A DNA stretch of 15,067 nucleotides from Flavobacteriaceae bacterium. GTDB taxonomy: Bacteria > Bacteroidota > Bacteroidia > Flavobacteriales > Flavobacteriaceae. The notes under the pieces are model-generated. The model saw nothing but the letters and a program-made list of their open reading frames with translations. It searched no databases and was not told where the DNA came from. Positions 6,811-14,278 of the stretch are shown here, in pieces. Within the stretch, counting starts at the first letter, position 1; the number at the start of each line of letters is the position of its first letter. A program made the position numbers and the translations under genes. Where the stretch lies: positions 1 to 15,067 of the forward strand of contig JAHRWC010000103.1 of assembly GCA_019090365.1 (NCBI GenBank), written 5' to 3'.

Positions 6811-7218
6811 ATGAAAAAAATCACATTTTTATTTGCCATCATTGTTCTTACATTTTCATGTAAAAACGCTGAAGAAAAAACAGAAGAAATAGAAAAAGAT
6901 CCAGCTGTAAAAGAATTAGTCGTTACTGAAAATATATATCAAGGAGAATTTATTCTTGTTGAAAATGCAGCAGTTTTTAAAGGCTCAGATTATATTTATG
7001 GTGTTGCTTTAAATGATGTAGCTAAAGAACTAGCAGAAAAAGTAGAAAGTGTTAAAAATGATGCATTCGATATGGTTCCAGTAATTGTAAAAGGAACGAT
7101 TTCAAAAAAAGAAGAAGGTCAAGAAGGTTGGGACGATATACTTACTATTAGTGAAATAGTAAAAGTAAGTGATGCCCCTTCAAAAGCCGATATTAAAATA
7201 GAAGCTAAGAAAGAATAA
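6811..7218 (+). CDS. Small lipoprotein of unknown function inside the suf operon
   Basis: A protein of 135 residues that I do not recognise as a named family. I choose the ATG at 6811 because it starts directly with a lipoprotein signal: MKK, a hydrophobic stretch, and lipobox TFSC with Cys17. The in-frame ATG at 6775 would put a charged 12-residue extension in front and overlap sufB. After Cys17 comes Lys-Asn-Ala-Glu-Glu and a Lys/Glu-rich linker. A compact region of about 90 residues follows ('YQGEFILVENAAVFKG', 'YIYGVALNDVAKELAEKVE', 'FDMVPVIVKGTIS', 'ILTISEIVKV'), possibly a small beta-rich fold, and the tail is Lys/Glu-rich. It has no cysteine beyond the lipid-anchored one, so it is unlikely to hold an Fe-S cluster. 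It lies 16 bases after sufB and 2 bases before sufC and must be co-transcribed with them. Its envelope location separates it from the cytoplasmic Suf proteins. Confidence 0.8.
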   Translation: MKKITFLFAIIVLTFSCKNAEEKTEEIEKDPAVKELVVTENIYQGEFILVENAAVFKGSDYIYGVALNDVAKELAEKVESVKNDAFDMVPVIVKGTISKKEEGQEGWDDILTISEIVKVSDAPSKADIKIEAKKE

Positions 7219-7220
7219 TT

Positions 7221-7973
7221 ATGTTGCACGTTAAAGATTTACACGCAAGTGTTAATGAAAAAGATATTTTAAAAGGAATTAACCTTGATGTTAAGGCTGG
7301 TGAAGTTCATGCTATTATGGGACCAAACGGTTCTGGTAAAAGTACATTGGCTGCTGTAATTGCAGGAAAAGACACTTTTGAAGTATCCAAAGGAGAGCTT
7401 ACATTAAATAATGAAGATATCTCTGAACTTGACCCAGAAGAAAGAGCTCATAAAGGAGTCTTTATGTCATTTCAATATCCTGTTGAAATACCTGGAGTAT
7501 CTGTTACAAATTTTATTAAAACAGCAATTAATGAAACACGTAAAGCTAAAGGTTTGAAAGATATGCCTGCTTCAGAAATGCTTAAGTTTATTAAAGAAAA
7601 AGCTGATTTATTAGAAATTGATCGTAAGTTTTTATCTCGTTCTTTAAATGAAGGATTTTCTGGTGGTGAAAAAAAGAGAAATGAAATTTTTCAAATGGCC
7701 ATGTTAGAACCTAAACTAGCCATTTTAGATGAAACAGATTCAGGACTTGATATTGATGCACTTAAGATTGTAGCAAATGGAGTTAATAAATTAAGAAGTA
7801 AAGATAATGCCGTTGTAGTTATAACACATTATCAAAGACTTTTAGATTATATAGTTCCTGATTTTGTTCATGTATTAATGAACGGTAAAATCGTAAAATC
7901 TGGCACAAAAGAACTTGCTTATGAGCTAGAAGAAAAAGGGTACGATTGGATTAAAGAAGAAATAAATGCCTAA
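7221..7973 (+). CDS. sufC: SufC ATPase of the SufBCD complex
   Basis: A cytoplasmic ABC-type ATPase of 250 residues, normal for SufC, with no membrane segments. ATP hydrolysis drives rearrangement of the SufBC2D scaffold during cluster assembly. Motifs in order: Walker A GPNGSGKST (34-42), Q-loop Gln85 in FMSFQYPVEIPG (a SufC-typical context), ABC signature FSGGE (146-150) preceded by LNEG, Walker B LAILDE with Asp170 and Glu171, 'TDSGLD' D-loop, and switch His203 in ITHYQR. All catalytic residues are intact. The gene begins two bases after the lipoprotein stop, and sufD follows closely. Confidence 0.98.
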   Translation: MLHVKDLHASVNEKDILKGINLDVKAGEVHAIMGPNGSGKSTLAAVIAGKDTFEVSKGELTLNNEDISELDPEERAHKGVFMSFQYPVEIPGVSVTNFIKTAINETRKAKGLKDMPASEMLKFIKEKADLLEIDRKFLSRSLNEGFSGGEKKRNEIFQMAMLEPKLAILDETDSGLDIDALKIVANGVNKLRSKDNAVVVITHYQRLLDYIVPDFVHVLMNGKIVKSGTKELAYELEEKGYDWIKEEINA

Positions 7974-8005
7974 GATTAATGGGTCAAACCATTAAATTAA
8001 GAAAT

Positions 8006-9319
8006 ATGAGTTTAAAAGATAAATTAGTTTCCTCCTTTCTTGCTTTCGATGATCATTTAGAAGACGAATCTCCTATTCATGACATTAGAAGTAAAGCAAT
8101 AAAGAATTTTGAAGAAAATGGATTTCCAACCAAAAAAGAAGAGGATTGGAAATACACATCTTTGAAACCTATCTTAAAAGACAACTATAGTATTTTTCCG
8201 AAGGGAGAAAATACCGTAGAACTTAAAGATGTAAAACAATATTTTTTACATGACATAGATACTTTTAAAGTTGTATTTATCGATGGTGTGTATAGTTCTT
8301 TCCTTTCTGAAACTACACATGATAGTATGGACATTTGTCTTATTTCATCAGCGTTAAAGAAAGACAAGTATAGTGCTTCAATTGAAACTTATTATAATAA
8401 AATAGCAGGTGAAGACAGTTTAACTTCGTTAAATACTGCTTTTGCAAAAGAAGGTGCTTATATTAATATTCCGAAAAACAAAGAGGTTGAAAAACCTATT
8501 GAAATAATCAATTTTGTTACAGGCAAAGAAGAGGCTTTAATGGCTCAGCCAAGGAATTTAATCATAGTTGGAGAAAATGCGCATGTACAAATAATTGAAA
8601 GACATCAAAGTTTAACAGACAATGCTGTGTTAACTAATTCAGTTACAGAAATTTTTGTTGAAAAAAGAGCTTTTATCGATTATTATAAAATCCAGAATAA
8701 CAATTCAACTGCATCTTTAATCGATAGCACATTTATTTCACAGGAACAAGACAGTAATTGCTGTTTACATACCTTTTCATTAGGTGGAAAATTAACGCGA
8801 AATAATCTAAAATTTTCTCAAAATGGAGAACATTGCGATTCTACATTAAAAGGTATTACAATTCTGAAAGACAAACAACATGTCGATCATAATACGTTAG
8901 TAGAACATATTGCTCCTAATTGTGAAAGTCATCAAGATTATAAAGGATTATATTCTGATAAATCCACAGGTGTTTTTAATGGTAAAGTGATCGTTGAAAA
9001 AGAAGCTCAAAAAACAAATGCATTCCAACAAAACAACAATATTTTAATTGATGATAAAGCAACAGTAAATGCAAAACCTCAATTAGAAATATTTGCTGAT
9101 GACGTAAAATGTTCACATGGTTGTACTATTGGACAATTTGATGAAGAAGCTCTTTTCTACCTAAGATCAAGAGGTATTGCAAAAAAAGAAGCACAAGCGT
9201 TGTTGATGTATGCATTTGCTAACACAGTGTTAGAAAGTGTTAAGATCCCATCTTTAAAGAGGCGAATCAATAGAATTATTGCTGAAAAAATTGGAGTAAG
9301 TATTGGATTTAATGTATAA
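8006..9319 (+). CDS. sufD: Fe-S cluster assembly scaffold subunit SufD
   Basis: SufD of 437 residues, the paralogue of SufB that completes the SufBC2D scaffold. The N-terminal half is variable as expected and contains 'GFPTKKEEDWKYTSL', typical of SufD. The C-terminal half has the conserved helix and motif 'FADDVKCSHGCTIGQFDEEALFYLRSRGI'-like block at about 363-391. Within it, Cys369 and His371 correspond to E. coli SufD Cys358 and His360, the residues facing SufB Cys405. I prefer the ATG at 8006 (MSLKDKLVSSF) over the in-frame ATG at 7979, because flavobacterial SufD proteins typically begin with an M-x-L-K-x-K-L sequence; the upstream nine residues look non-native. The earlier start remains possible, since it lies only 5 bases after sufC. 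This is the last gene of the first suf half-operon. Confidence 0.95.
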   Translation: MSLKDKLVSSFLAFDDHLEDESPIHDIRSKAIKNFEENGFPTKKEEDWKYTSLKPILKDNYSIFPKGENTVELKDVKQYFLHDIDTFKVVFIDGVYSSFLSETTHDSMDICLISSALKKDKYSASIETYYNKIAGEDSLTSLNTAFAKEGAYINIPKNKEVEKPIEIINFVTGKEEALMAQPRNLIIVGENAHVQIIERHQSLTDNAVLTNSVTEIFVEKRAFIDYYKIQNNNSTASLIDSTFISQEQDSNCCLHTFSLGGKLTRNNLKFSQNGEHCDSTLKGITILKDKQHVDHNTLVEHIAPNCESHQDYKGLYSDKSTGVFNGKVIVEKEAQKTNAFQQNNNILIDDKATVNAKPQLEIFADDVKCSHGCTIGQFDEEALFYLRSRGIAKKEAQALLMYAFANTVLESVKIPSLKRRINRIIAEKIGVSIGFNV

Positions 9320-9320
9320 A

Positions 9321-9354
9321 AAAGCCCTTCAAAATTATTATTCTGAAAGGCTTT
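9321..9354. terminator. Hairpin terminator between converging genes
   Basis: AAAGCCCTTC (9321-9330) pairs with GAAAGGCTTT (9345-9354) in a 10-bp stem with one C-A mismatch and a 14-base loop. Read on the minus strand the hairpin is followed by six T's (the complement of 9318-9323), so it should terminate the minus-strand gene efficiently. On the plus strand only three T's follow, so sufD transcripts may end here less sharply. Confidence 0.75.
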
Positions 9355-9378
9355 AAATGGTTAATTAAATAATCTCAA

Positions 9379-11424
9379 TTATTCTTTAACTAGTTTTGCA
9401 GTATACTTTTTTTGATTTTCTCCTACTACATTAACAAAGTACATACCTGAAGTTAATGAACTAATATTTACTAATTCTTCTTTGCTGCCTTTTAAAGTTG
9501 CATCTATAAATACCTTTTGCCCAGAAACTGAAAATATTTCAATACTTTTTATTGTATCCTCTAATAGCTTCACACTAAAATTATCTTGAGCTGGATTAGG
9601 AAATAATTTCATTAGATTATTTTGTGATTCAGAATTAGAACCAATTTTAGTTGTTTCACCATTACCGATAACGAATTTAGATTTTATCTTTGCTTTCATT
9701 TTATCAGTTAACTCGAAATCATTCTGAGGTGCAAATCCATTATTATAGGTGATTTGATATTCCCAACTTTCAGTATAACAACTTTCACAACAAGATGGAA
9801 TCCACATACCAATTACATAAAATGTGTCTTGAGCAAACGGATAATCAGGAAAATTAGTTGTTAAACCCCATGGCCCAACTATTGGTGTTGCTAAAGGTTC
9901 TGCAAACCAGTTTGCATTCGAGCTCCATGCAAATGTATTAGGAGTAATATTCCAGTTTGCTGGCGGGTTTGCTGGTAATGAAGTTTCATATACAAACCAA
10001 TAATAATCATCGTATCCATTTTCAACACATGCTTCATTTAATAAAATGTCATCTGTATTAGAAATTGTATTTAATGAACCTACTATATCGTTATTATTCC
10101 CTTGATGCTGTATCGTTATAAAGTAATCAGGGTCTAATTTTTCTTGAAGTGAAATATCATCAATTGCAAGATCATTACCATCTCCATTGCCTGTTTCATC
10201 TAATGCTATTTGTAAATTCATTGTACTATCTTGTGCTGTAAAACATATTTCAATTCGTTCCCAATCACAAGGATTTGTATCATCTGTATCAATAACTTGA
10301 TTTACAATTTGTCCTCCAACGCTTAGTGTAATATTAGGGTAAATATTAAAAGTACATTGCTCCATATCTTTGAAGTTAGCGCAAAACTTATACTCCTTCC
10401 CTTCTTCAAGACCTTGAATAGTTTGTTCCCAAATAACACTACTTCCCGATTGTTGTGTTTTTCCATTTACAACCATAAACATGTCGTTAGCAGCATATGT
10501 TGTAGGATCTGCACAAAATGATTGATCTGTTACATTTGCACCAAATGCAGCAGCACTTGTTGTAACATCATATTCTCCAGGATAGGTAGAAGTAGATTGT
10601 GAGTAAGCGCTAGTAAATCCTGTATCTCCAAATTCAAAGTTTCCATTGGTTATAAGATTATTAGATTTCTCGTCAGTACAACAATATGCACCATCATCTG
10701 TTGGCTCATCTTGTCCTATTGTTGCGTCACATTCCTCGCTAATACAAATATTATCAATTCCCCAACGTTCATCACCTCCATCAACATCAACGTAAAATGA
10801 AATAGAATTAACATTCATAACTAATGAATCCCAATCAGCAGCATTTCCAGTATTTACTACCCATTGTCCATCTGAATTACTTGGTAAAACACCACCACTA
10901 CTTAAAGCAATTGGAGCACAAACTCTTTGCCAACCTGCTGCAACATCAATTGGAGTTGATATAACAAATGTTGCACTTAATGTTGAACTACATAAATCTG
11001 GTCCGTCATAAATTCGCAACGTATTATATCCTGTTATTGTTCCTGTTTGAACATGAAAAGCTCTCATGTCAAAACAAAAACAGCCTTCCTCTTGTGGTAC
11101 CATTGCTAGCCAATTTCCATTAAAATCGGTATCATTATAAGTAAATGTACCTCCATTGCTACAACCACCATCGTCTAAGTATAGAAAATAATCTCCTGCT
11201 CCACCTTGACTTCCTACATCAGTATAATTAATACCTTGAATGTTAAATCCTCCCCAGTTATTTAATAAACTAGGATTACAAACAGCGTCGCATAACGTAC
11301 CAACTGGACTTGTTACTGAATACTGATTAAAATCTTCACAAAAAGGATTTTGAGCTTGGGTTGTCAATCCCATAATTAAACAAACCCATATTAAAGGGTT
11401 AAACAAAAATAATTTAGTTTTCAT
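9379..11424 (-). CDS. Large cysteine-rich T9SS-secreted multidomain protein
   Basis: A protein of 681 residues from the ATG at 11424, which directly opens a signal peptide (MKTK, hydrophobic core, TTQAQ, cleavage near 24). An upstream in-frame ATG at 11478 would place 18 charged residues before it. Residues about 27-232 form an adhesive-type beta domain (NGNWLAMVP, 'FDMRAF', 'WGIDNICIS') that recalls laminin-B-like folds. Residues about 256-428 form a carbohydrate-binding-module-like jelly roll (LITNGNFEFGDTGF, then 'LAIDDISL'). Residues 433-565 form a third Trp/Cys-rich region with SCCESC at 544-549. Residues about 604-681 are a type A T9SS sorting domain (LFPNPAQDNF, then SLTSGMYFVNV). The mature chain has 21 cysteines, suggesting several disulfides. 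It is probably a surface adhesin or glycan-binding protein. The gene converges on sufD and diverges from sufS, splitting the suf locus. Domain names are by resemblance only. Confidence 0.88.
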   Translation of the reverse strand: MKTKLFLFNPLIWVCLIMGLTTQAQNPFCEDFNQYSVTSPVGTLCDAVCNPSLLNNWGGFNIQGINYTDVGSQGGAGDYFLYLDDGGCSNGGTFTYNDTDFNGNWLAMVPQEEGCFCFDMRAFHVQTGTITGYNTLRIYDGPDLCSSTLSATFVISTPIDVAAGWQRVCAPIALSSGGVLPSNSDGQWVVNTGNAADWDSLVMNVNSISFYVDVDGGDERWGIDNICISEECDATIGQDEPTDDGAYCCTDEKSNNLITNGNFEFGDTGFTSAYSQSTSTYPGEYDVTTSAAAFGANVTDQSFCADPTTYAANDMFMVVNGKTQQSGSSVIWEQTIQGLEEGKEYKFCANFKDMEQCTFNIYPNITLSVGGQIVNQVIDTDDTNPCDWERIEICFTAQDSTMNLQIALDETGNGDGNDLAIDDISLQEKLDPDYFITIQHQGNNNDIVGSLNTISNTDDILLNEACVENGYDDYYWFVYETSLPANPPANWNITPNTFAWSSNANWFAEPLATPIVGPWGLTTNFPDYPFAQDTFYVIGMWIPSCCESCYTESWEYQITYNNGFAPQNDFELTDKMKAKIKSKFVIGNGETTKIGSNSESQNNLMKLFPNPAQDNFSVKLLEDTIKSIEIFSVSGQKVFIDATLKGSKEELVNISSLTSGMYFVNVVGENQKKYTAKLVKE

Positions 11425-11617
11425 AATTTTAAATTTAAATACACCTACTCTATTGTATGACTTTTCGGTATCCGTCAATTGTTCTAATAATCATGGTGTA
11501 AATGTATTTTAGAGCAATGAAGAAAGGCTCAGTCTCACAACCCAAAATGGTAGCGTTAATGAACCCTTTTTGAAATAGTGTTTTTCCTGTTAATTAATTA
11601 CAAAAACTTATAAGTGA

Positions 11618-11649
11618 TTGATATGTTATTCTTTAAAAATGTACATTTG
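11618..11649 (+). promoter_or_regulatory. sufS promoter (-33 TTG, -7 TACATTTG)
   Basis: TACATTTG at 11642-11649 matches TAnnTTTG exactly, and TTG at 11618-11620 lies 21 bases upstream, within the spacing known for Bacteroidota sigma-factor promoters. Transcription would start near 11655, about 14 bases before the sufS ATG. This rules out starts further upstream, such as the in-frame TTG at 11618. It shows that the second suf half-operon has its own promoter. The palindrome found before sufA is not repeated here. Confidence 0.72.
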
Positions 11650-11668
11650 CAAAGCAAATTTTTTACCT

Positions 11669-12883
11669 ATGTTCGACATAAATATCATCAGAAAAGACTT
11701 TCCCATTCTCAACCGCGAGGTGAATGGAAAACCTTTGGTGTATTTAGATAATGCAGCAACATCTCAAAAACCTCAAATAGTTATTGATAGCATTGTTGAT
11801 TATTATTCAACTTATAATGCTAATATTCATAGAGGAGTTCATACGCTCTCTCAAGAAGCTACTGATGTTTTTGAAATTGCTCGAAAAAAAGTTCAGAAGC
11901 ATTTTAATATAAAAGAATCTAAAGAGGTTATTTTAACTTCAGGAACTACTCATAGTATTAACATCGTTGCAAATGGATATGCTGAAATTCTTCAAAAAGG
12001 AGATGAAGTAATTGTTTCAGCCATGGAACATCATTCAAACATAGTTCCTTGGCAAATGTTATGTGAAAGAACTGGAGCTGTATTAAAAGTAATACCAATG
12101 AATTCAGAAGGAGAATTAATTCTTTCAGAATATGAAAAATTACTTTCAGAAAAGACAAAGCTAGTATTTGTCAATCATGTTTCGAATGCTCTAGGCACGA
12201 TTAATCCAATTGAAATTATTATTGAAAAAGCCCATGAAGTTAATGCAGCAGTATTAGTGGATGGTGCGCAAGCTTGTTCTCATATAAAAGTAGATGTTCA
12301 AAAAATTGATGTAGATTATTACGTAACCTCAGCACATAAAATGTGTGGTCCAACAGGAGTTGGAATGTTATATGGAAAAAAAGAACTTTTAAATGAACTT
12401 CAACCTTATCAAGGTGGAGGGGAAATGATAAAAGAAGTGACTTTCGAGAAAACTACTTATGCAGACTTGCCTCATAAATTTGAAGCTGGTACTCCAAATA
12501 TTTCTGGAGGAATCGCTTTTGGGGTTGCTATTGATTACTTAAATGAAATTGGTTTTGATGAAATTGCCAACTATGAAAATGAATTGATTGCTTATGCAAC
12601 TCAACAATTATTAGAAATAGAAGGTTTAAAAATTTATGGTACTTCCCAATATAAAACATCTGTTATTTCTTTTAATATTGAAGGAATTCATCCCTACGAT
12701 ATTGGCACAATAGTTGACAAACTAGGAATTGCAGTTAGAACGGGACACCATTGCGCTCAGCCAATCATGGAGTTTTATAAAATTCCAGGAACCGTAAGAG
12801 CTTCCTTTTCATTTTATAACACCAAAGAAGAAGTTGATGTTCTAGTAAATGCAGTTAAAAAAGCAAAAATGATGCTTCAATAA
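11669..12883 (+). CDS. sufS: Cysteine desulfurase SufS
   Basis: A PLP-dependent cysteine desulfurase of 404 residues, matching the usual SufS length from the ATG at 11669. It converts L-cysteine to L-alanine and leaves a persulfide on its active-site cysteine for transfer to SufE. Visible landmarks are YLDNAATSQKP near the N-terminus, 'NIHRGVHTLS', TSGTTHSIN, 'EHHSNIVPWQ', 'VDGAQ', the PLP-binding Lys224 in SAHKMCGPTG, and the catalytic Cys362 in RTGHHCAQP. The short flexible Cys loop is of the SufS (group II) type, which needs a SufE partner, and sufE follows 17 bases downstream. The gene has its own promoter and lies 2.3 kb from sufD across an opposed gene. Confidence 0.97.
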   Translation: MFDINIIRKDFPILNREVNGKPLVYLDNAATSQKPQIVIDSIVDYYSTYNANIHRGVHTLSQEATDVFEIARKKVQKHFNIKESKEVILTSGTTHSINIVANGYAEILQKGDEVIVSAMEHHSNIVPWQMLCERTGAVLKVIPMNSEGELILSEYEKLLSEKTKLVFVNHVSNALGTINPIEIIIEKAHEVNAAVLVDGAQACSHIKVDVQKIDVDYYVTSAHKMCGPTGVGMLYGKKELLNELQPYQGGGEMIKEVTFEKTTYADLPHKFEAGTPNISGGIAFGVAIDYLNEIGFDEIANYENELIAYATQQLLEIEGLKIYGTSQYKTSVISFNIEGIHPYDIGTIVDKLGIAVRTGHHCAQPIMEFYKIPGTVRASFSFYNTKEEVDVLVNAVKKAKMMLQ

Positions 12884-12900
12884 AAAAAGAAGCTGTAATT

Positions 12901-13326
12901 ATGAATATAAAAGAAATACAAGAGGAATTAATAGATGAGTTTTCAATGTTCGATGATTGGATGGAACGTTATGAATACATGATCGAATTAGGAAAATCAT
13001 TACCTTTAATTTCTGAAGAACAAAAATCTGATGATAAATTAATTAAAGGATGTCAATCTAAAGTTTGGCTTCATGCTGAATTAAACAATGACACCATTAG
13101 TTTTACAGCCGATAGTGATGCAATTATTACTAAAGGAATTATTGCAATTTTGCTTCGCGTTTTTTCAAACCAAAAACCAGAAGTAATCCTTAATGCAAAT
13201 ACAGATTTTATAGATGAAATAGGTTTGAAAGAACATTTATCACCAACACGTGCAAATGGGTTAGTGTCTATGATTAAACAATTAAAATTATATGCACTTG
13301 CATTTCAAACACAATTAAACAAGTAA
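12901..13326 (+). CDS. sufE: SufE sulfur-acceptor protein
   Basis: SufE of 141 residues, the normal size. It takes persulfide sulfur from SufS, stimulates desulfurase turnover and passes sulfur to SufB. The single cysteine, Cys51 in LIKGCQSKVWL, falls at the same residue number as the catalytic Cys51 of E. coli SufE. Other conserved parts are 'DWMERYEYMIELGK' and the C-terminal 'LSPTRANGLVSMI'. The gene lies between sufS and the DUF59 gene with gaps of 17 and 4 bases, so it is translated from the same message. Confidence 0.97.
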   Translation: MNIKEIQEELIDEFSMFDDWMERYEYMIELGKSLPLISEEQKSDDKLIKGCQSKVWLHAELNNDTISFTADSDAIITKGIIAILLRVFSNQKPEVILNANTDFIDEIGLKEHLSPTRANGLVSMIKQLKLYALAFQTQLNK

Positions 13327-13330
13327 AAAA

Positions 13331-13660
13331 ATGAGTGAAGAAATAAAAATGGACACCACCGAATTAGGGGAGAAAATTGTGAATGTTATCAAAACTATTT
13401 ACGATCCTGAAATTCCAGTTGATATATATGAATTAGGACTTATTTACGATGTGTTCGTTAATGAGGACTATGCTGTAAAAATATTAATGACCTTAACAAC
13501 TCCAAATTGTCCGGTAGCTGAAAGTTTACCTCTAGAAGTTGAAAATAAAATAAAATCGATGCCTTCTATAACTGATGCTGAAGTTGAAATTACTTTTGAT
13601 CCACCTTGGACACAAGAGTTAATGAGCGAAGAAGCTAAACTAGAACTTGGAATGTTGTAA
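13331..13660 (+). CDS. sufT: DUF59/MIP18-type SUF assembly protein (SufT-like)
   Basis: A protein of 109 residues made of one DUF59 (MIP18/PaaD-like) domain. It contains the family signatures 'IYDPEIPVDIYELGLIYDV' (about 23-41) and 'LTTPNCPVAESLP' with the conserved Cys60, then DPPWTQELMSEEA near the C-terminus. Proteins of this kind, called SufT when encoded with suf genes, act in Fe-S protein maturation, probably in delivery to targets and not in cluster building. It lacks further cysteines, so any cluster would be bound by a dimer or through a partner. Position four bases after sufE supports the role. Its stop overlaps the next ATG by one base (TAATG), indicating translational coupling. 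The gene symbol is by family and context. Confidence 0.9.
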   Translation: MSEEIKMDTTELGEKIVNVIKTIYDPEIPVDIYELGLIYDVFVNEDYAVKILMTLTTPNCPVAESLPLEVENKIKSMPSITDAEVEITFDPPWTQELMSEEAKLELGML

Positions 13661-14166
13661 TGGAAGGTGAAATTAAAAATAGAGTTGCCAATAGTAAATT
13701 AGTTACTATCGACCTTGAAGATCATTATCCTCAAGGTGAGCGACAAATATTTGATATTTCACCATGGTTATATGAAGGAATAATTCTTCGAGAGAAAGAA
13801 TTTAGAGCTTTTATTAAAGATCATAATTGGGAACAATACCAAGATTGTTATGTTGCAATACAATGTTCAAGCGATGCTATTATTCCTGCATGGGCTTACA
13901 CATTAGTTTCAGTGCATTTAAATCCGTTTGTGAAAAAATCATGTGTTGGTTCTTTAAATGATTTGGAGACTATTCTTTATGCTGAAATAATTTCAGAATT
14001 GAATCTTGAAGAAGTAAAAGACAAGCCTGTAATTATTAAAGGGTGTTCAAATAAACCAGTTCCAGAAAATGCATACCTTCTTTTAGCACAAAAAATACTT
14101 CCCTTAGCTAAGAGCATAATGTATGGTGAGGCTTGTTCTTCAGTGCCTCTTTTCAAAAAAAAATAA
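13660..14166 (+). CDS. DUF2480 family protein of the suf operon
   Basis: A predicted cytoplasmic protein of 168 residues without signal peptide or membrane segment. It resembles DUF2480, a Bacteroidota family regularly found beside suf genes and without an assigned biochemical function as far as I know. Recognisable parts are 'LEDHYPQGERQIFDISPWLYEGIILREKEFR'-type N-terminal block (about 19-49), 'DAIIPAWAY' (72-80), and the C-terminal 'IMYGEACSSVPLFKK'. It has five cysteines (63, 69, 95, 129, 159). Cys129 lies in IIKGCSNK, locally similar to the SufE active-site segment LIKGCQSK. The start codon overlaps the preceding stop, so it is made together with the SufT-like protein. A role in Fe-S assembly or sulfur handling is an inference from context. 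Confidence 0.88.
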   Translation: MEGEIKNRVANSKLVTIDLEDHYPQGERQIFDISPWLYEGIILREKEFRAFIKDHNWEQYQDCYVAIQCSSDAIIPAWAYTLVSVHLNPFVKKSCVGSLNDLETILYAEIISELNLEEVKDKPVIIKGCSNKPVPENAYLLLAQKILPLAKSIMYGEACSSVPLFKKK

Positions 14167-14247
14167 GCCGTTAATCGAAAAAATAAAACTTTTCATCAAA
14201 TACTAGCTTCTTTTATTTAAGAAAAAATTATTTGTAAAGAGAAATAG

Positions 14248-14255
14248 TATATTTG
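14248..14255 (+). promoter_or_regulatory. -7 element before the DUF3078 gene
   Basis: TATATTTG matches TAnnTTTG and lies 23 bases before the ATG at 14279, giving a short leader. The nearest upstream TTG (14232-14234) is 13 bases away, too close for a normal -33 element. The 112-base gap after the DUF2480 gene also contains an AT-only inverted repeat (AAATAAAA 14181-14188 with TTTTATTT 14211-14218), which is too weak to call a terminator with confidence. Confidence 0.5.
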
Positions 14256-14278
14256 CACAAATTTTCAAAAACAACACA

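Noticed and set aside
8185..8367. Reverse-strand short frame inside sufD
   Set aside because: It is antisense to SufD with low-complexity content and no supporting signal.
11425..11478. 18-residue N-terminal extension of the minus-strand T9SS protein
   Set aside because: The extension is charged and precedes a complete signal peptide that begins at 11424.
11618..11668. TTG start adding 17 residues to SufS
   Set aside because: The TTG is the -33 element of the sufS promoter and the -7 element lies inside the extension, so the transcript begins after it. The SufS length from 11669 is normal.
11958..12158. Reverse-strand short frame inside sufS
   Set aside because: It is antisense to conserved SufS; its Leu-rich translation is an artefact of the complementary codons.
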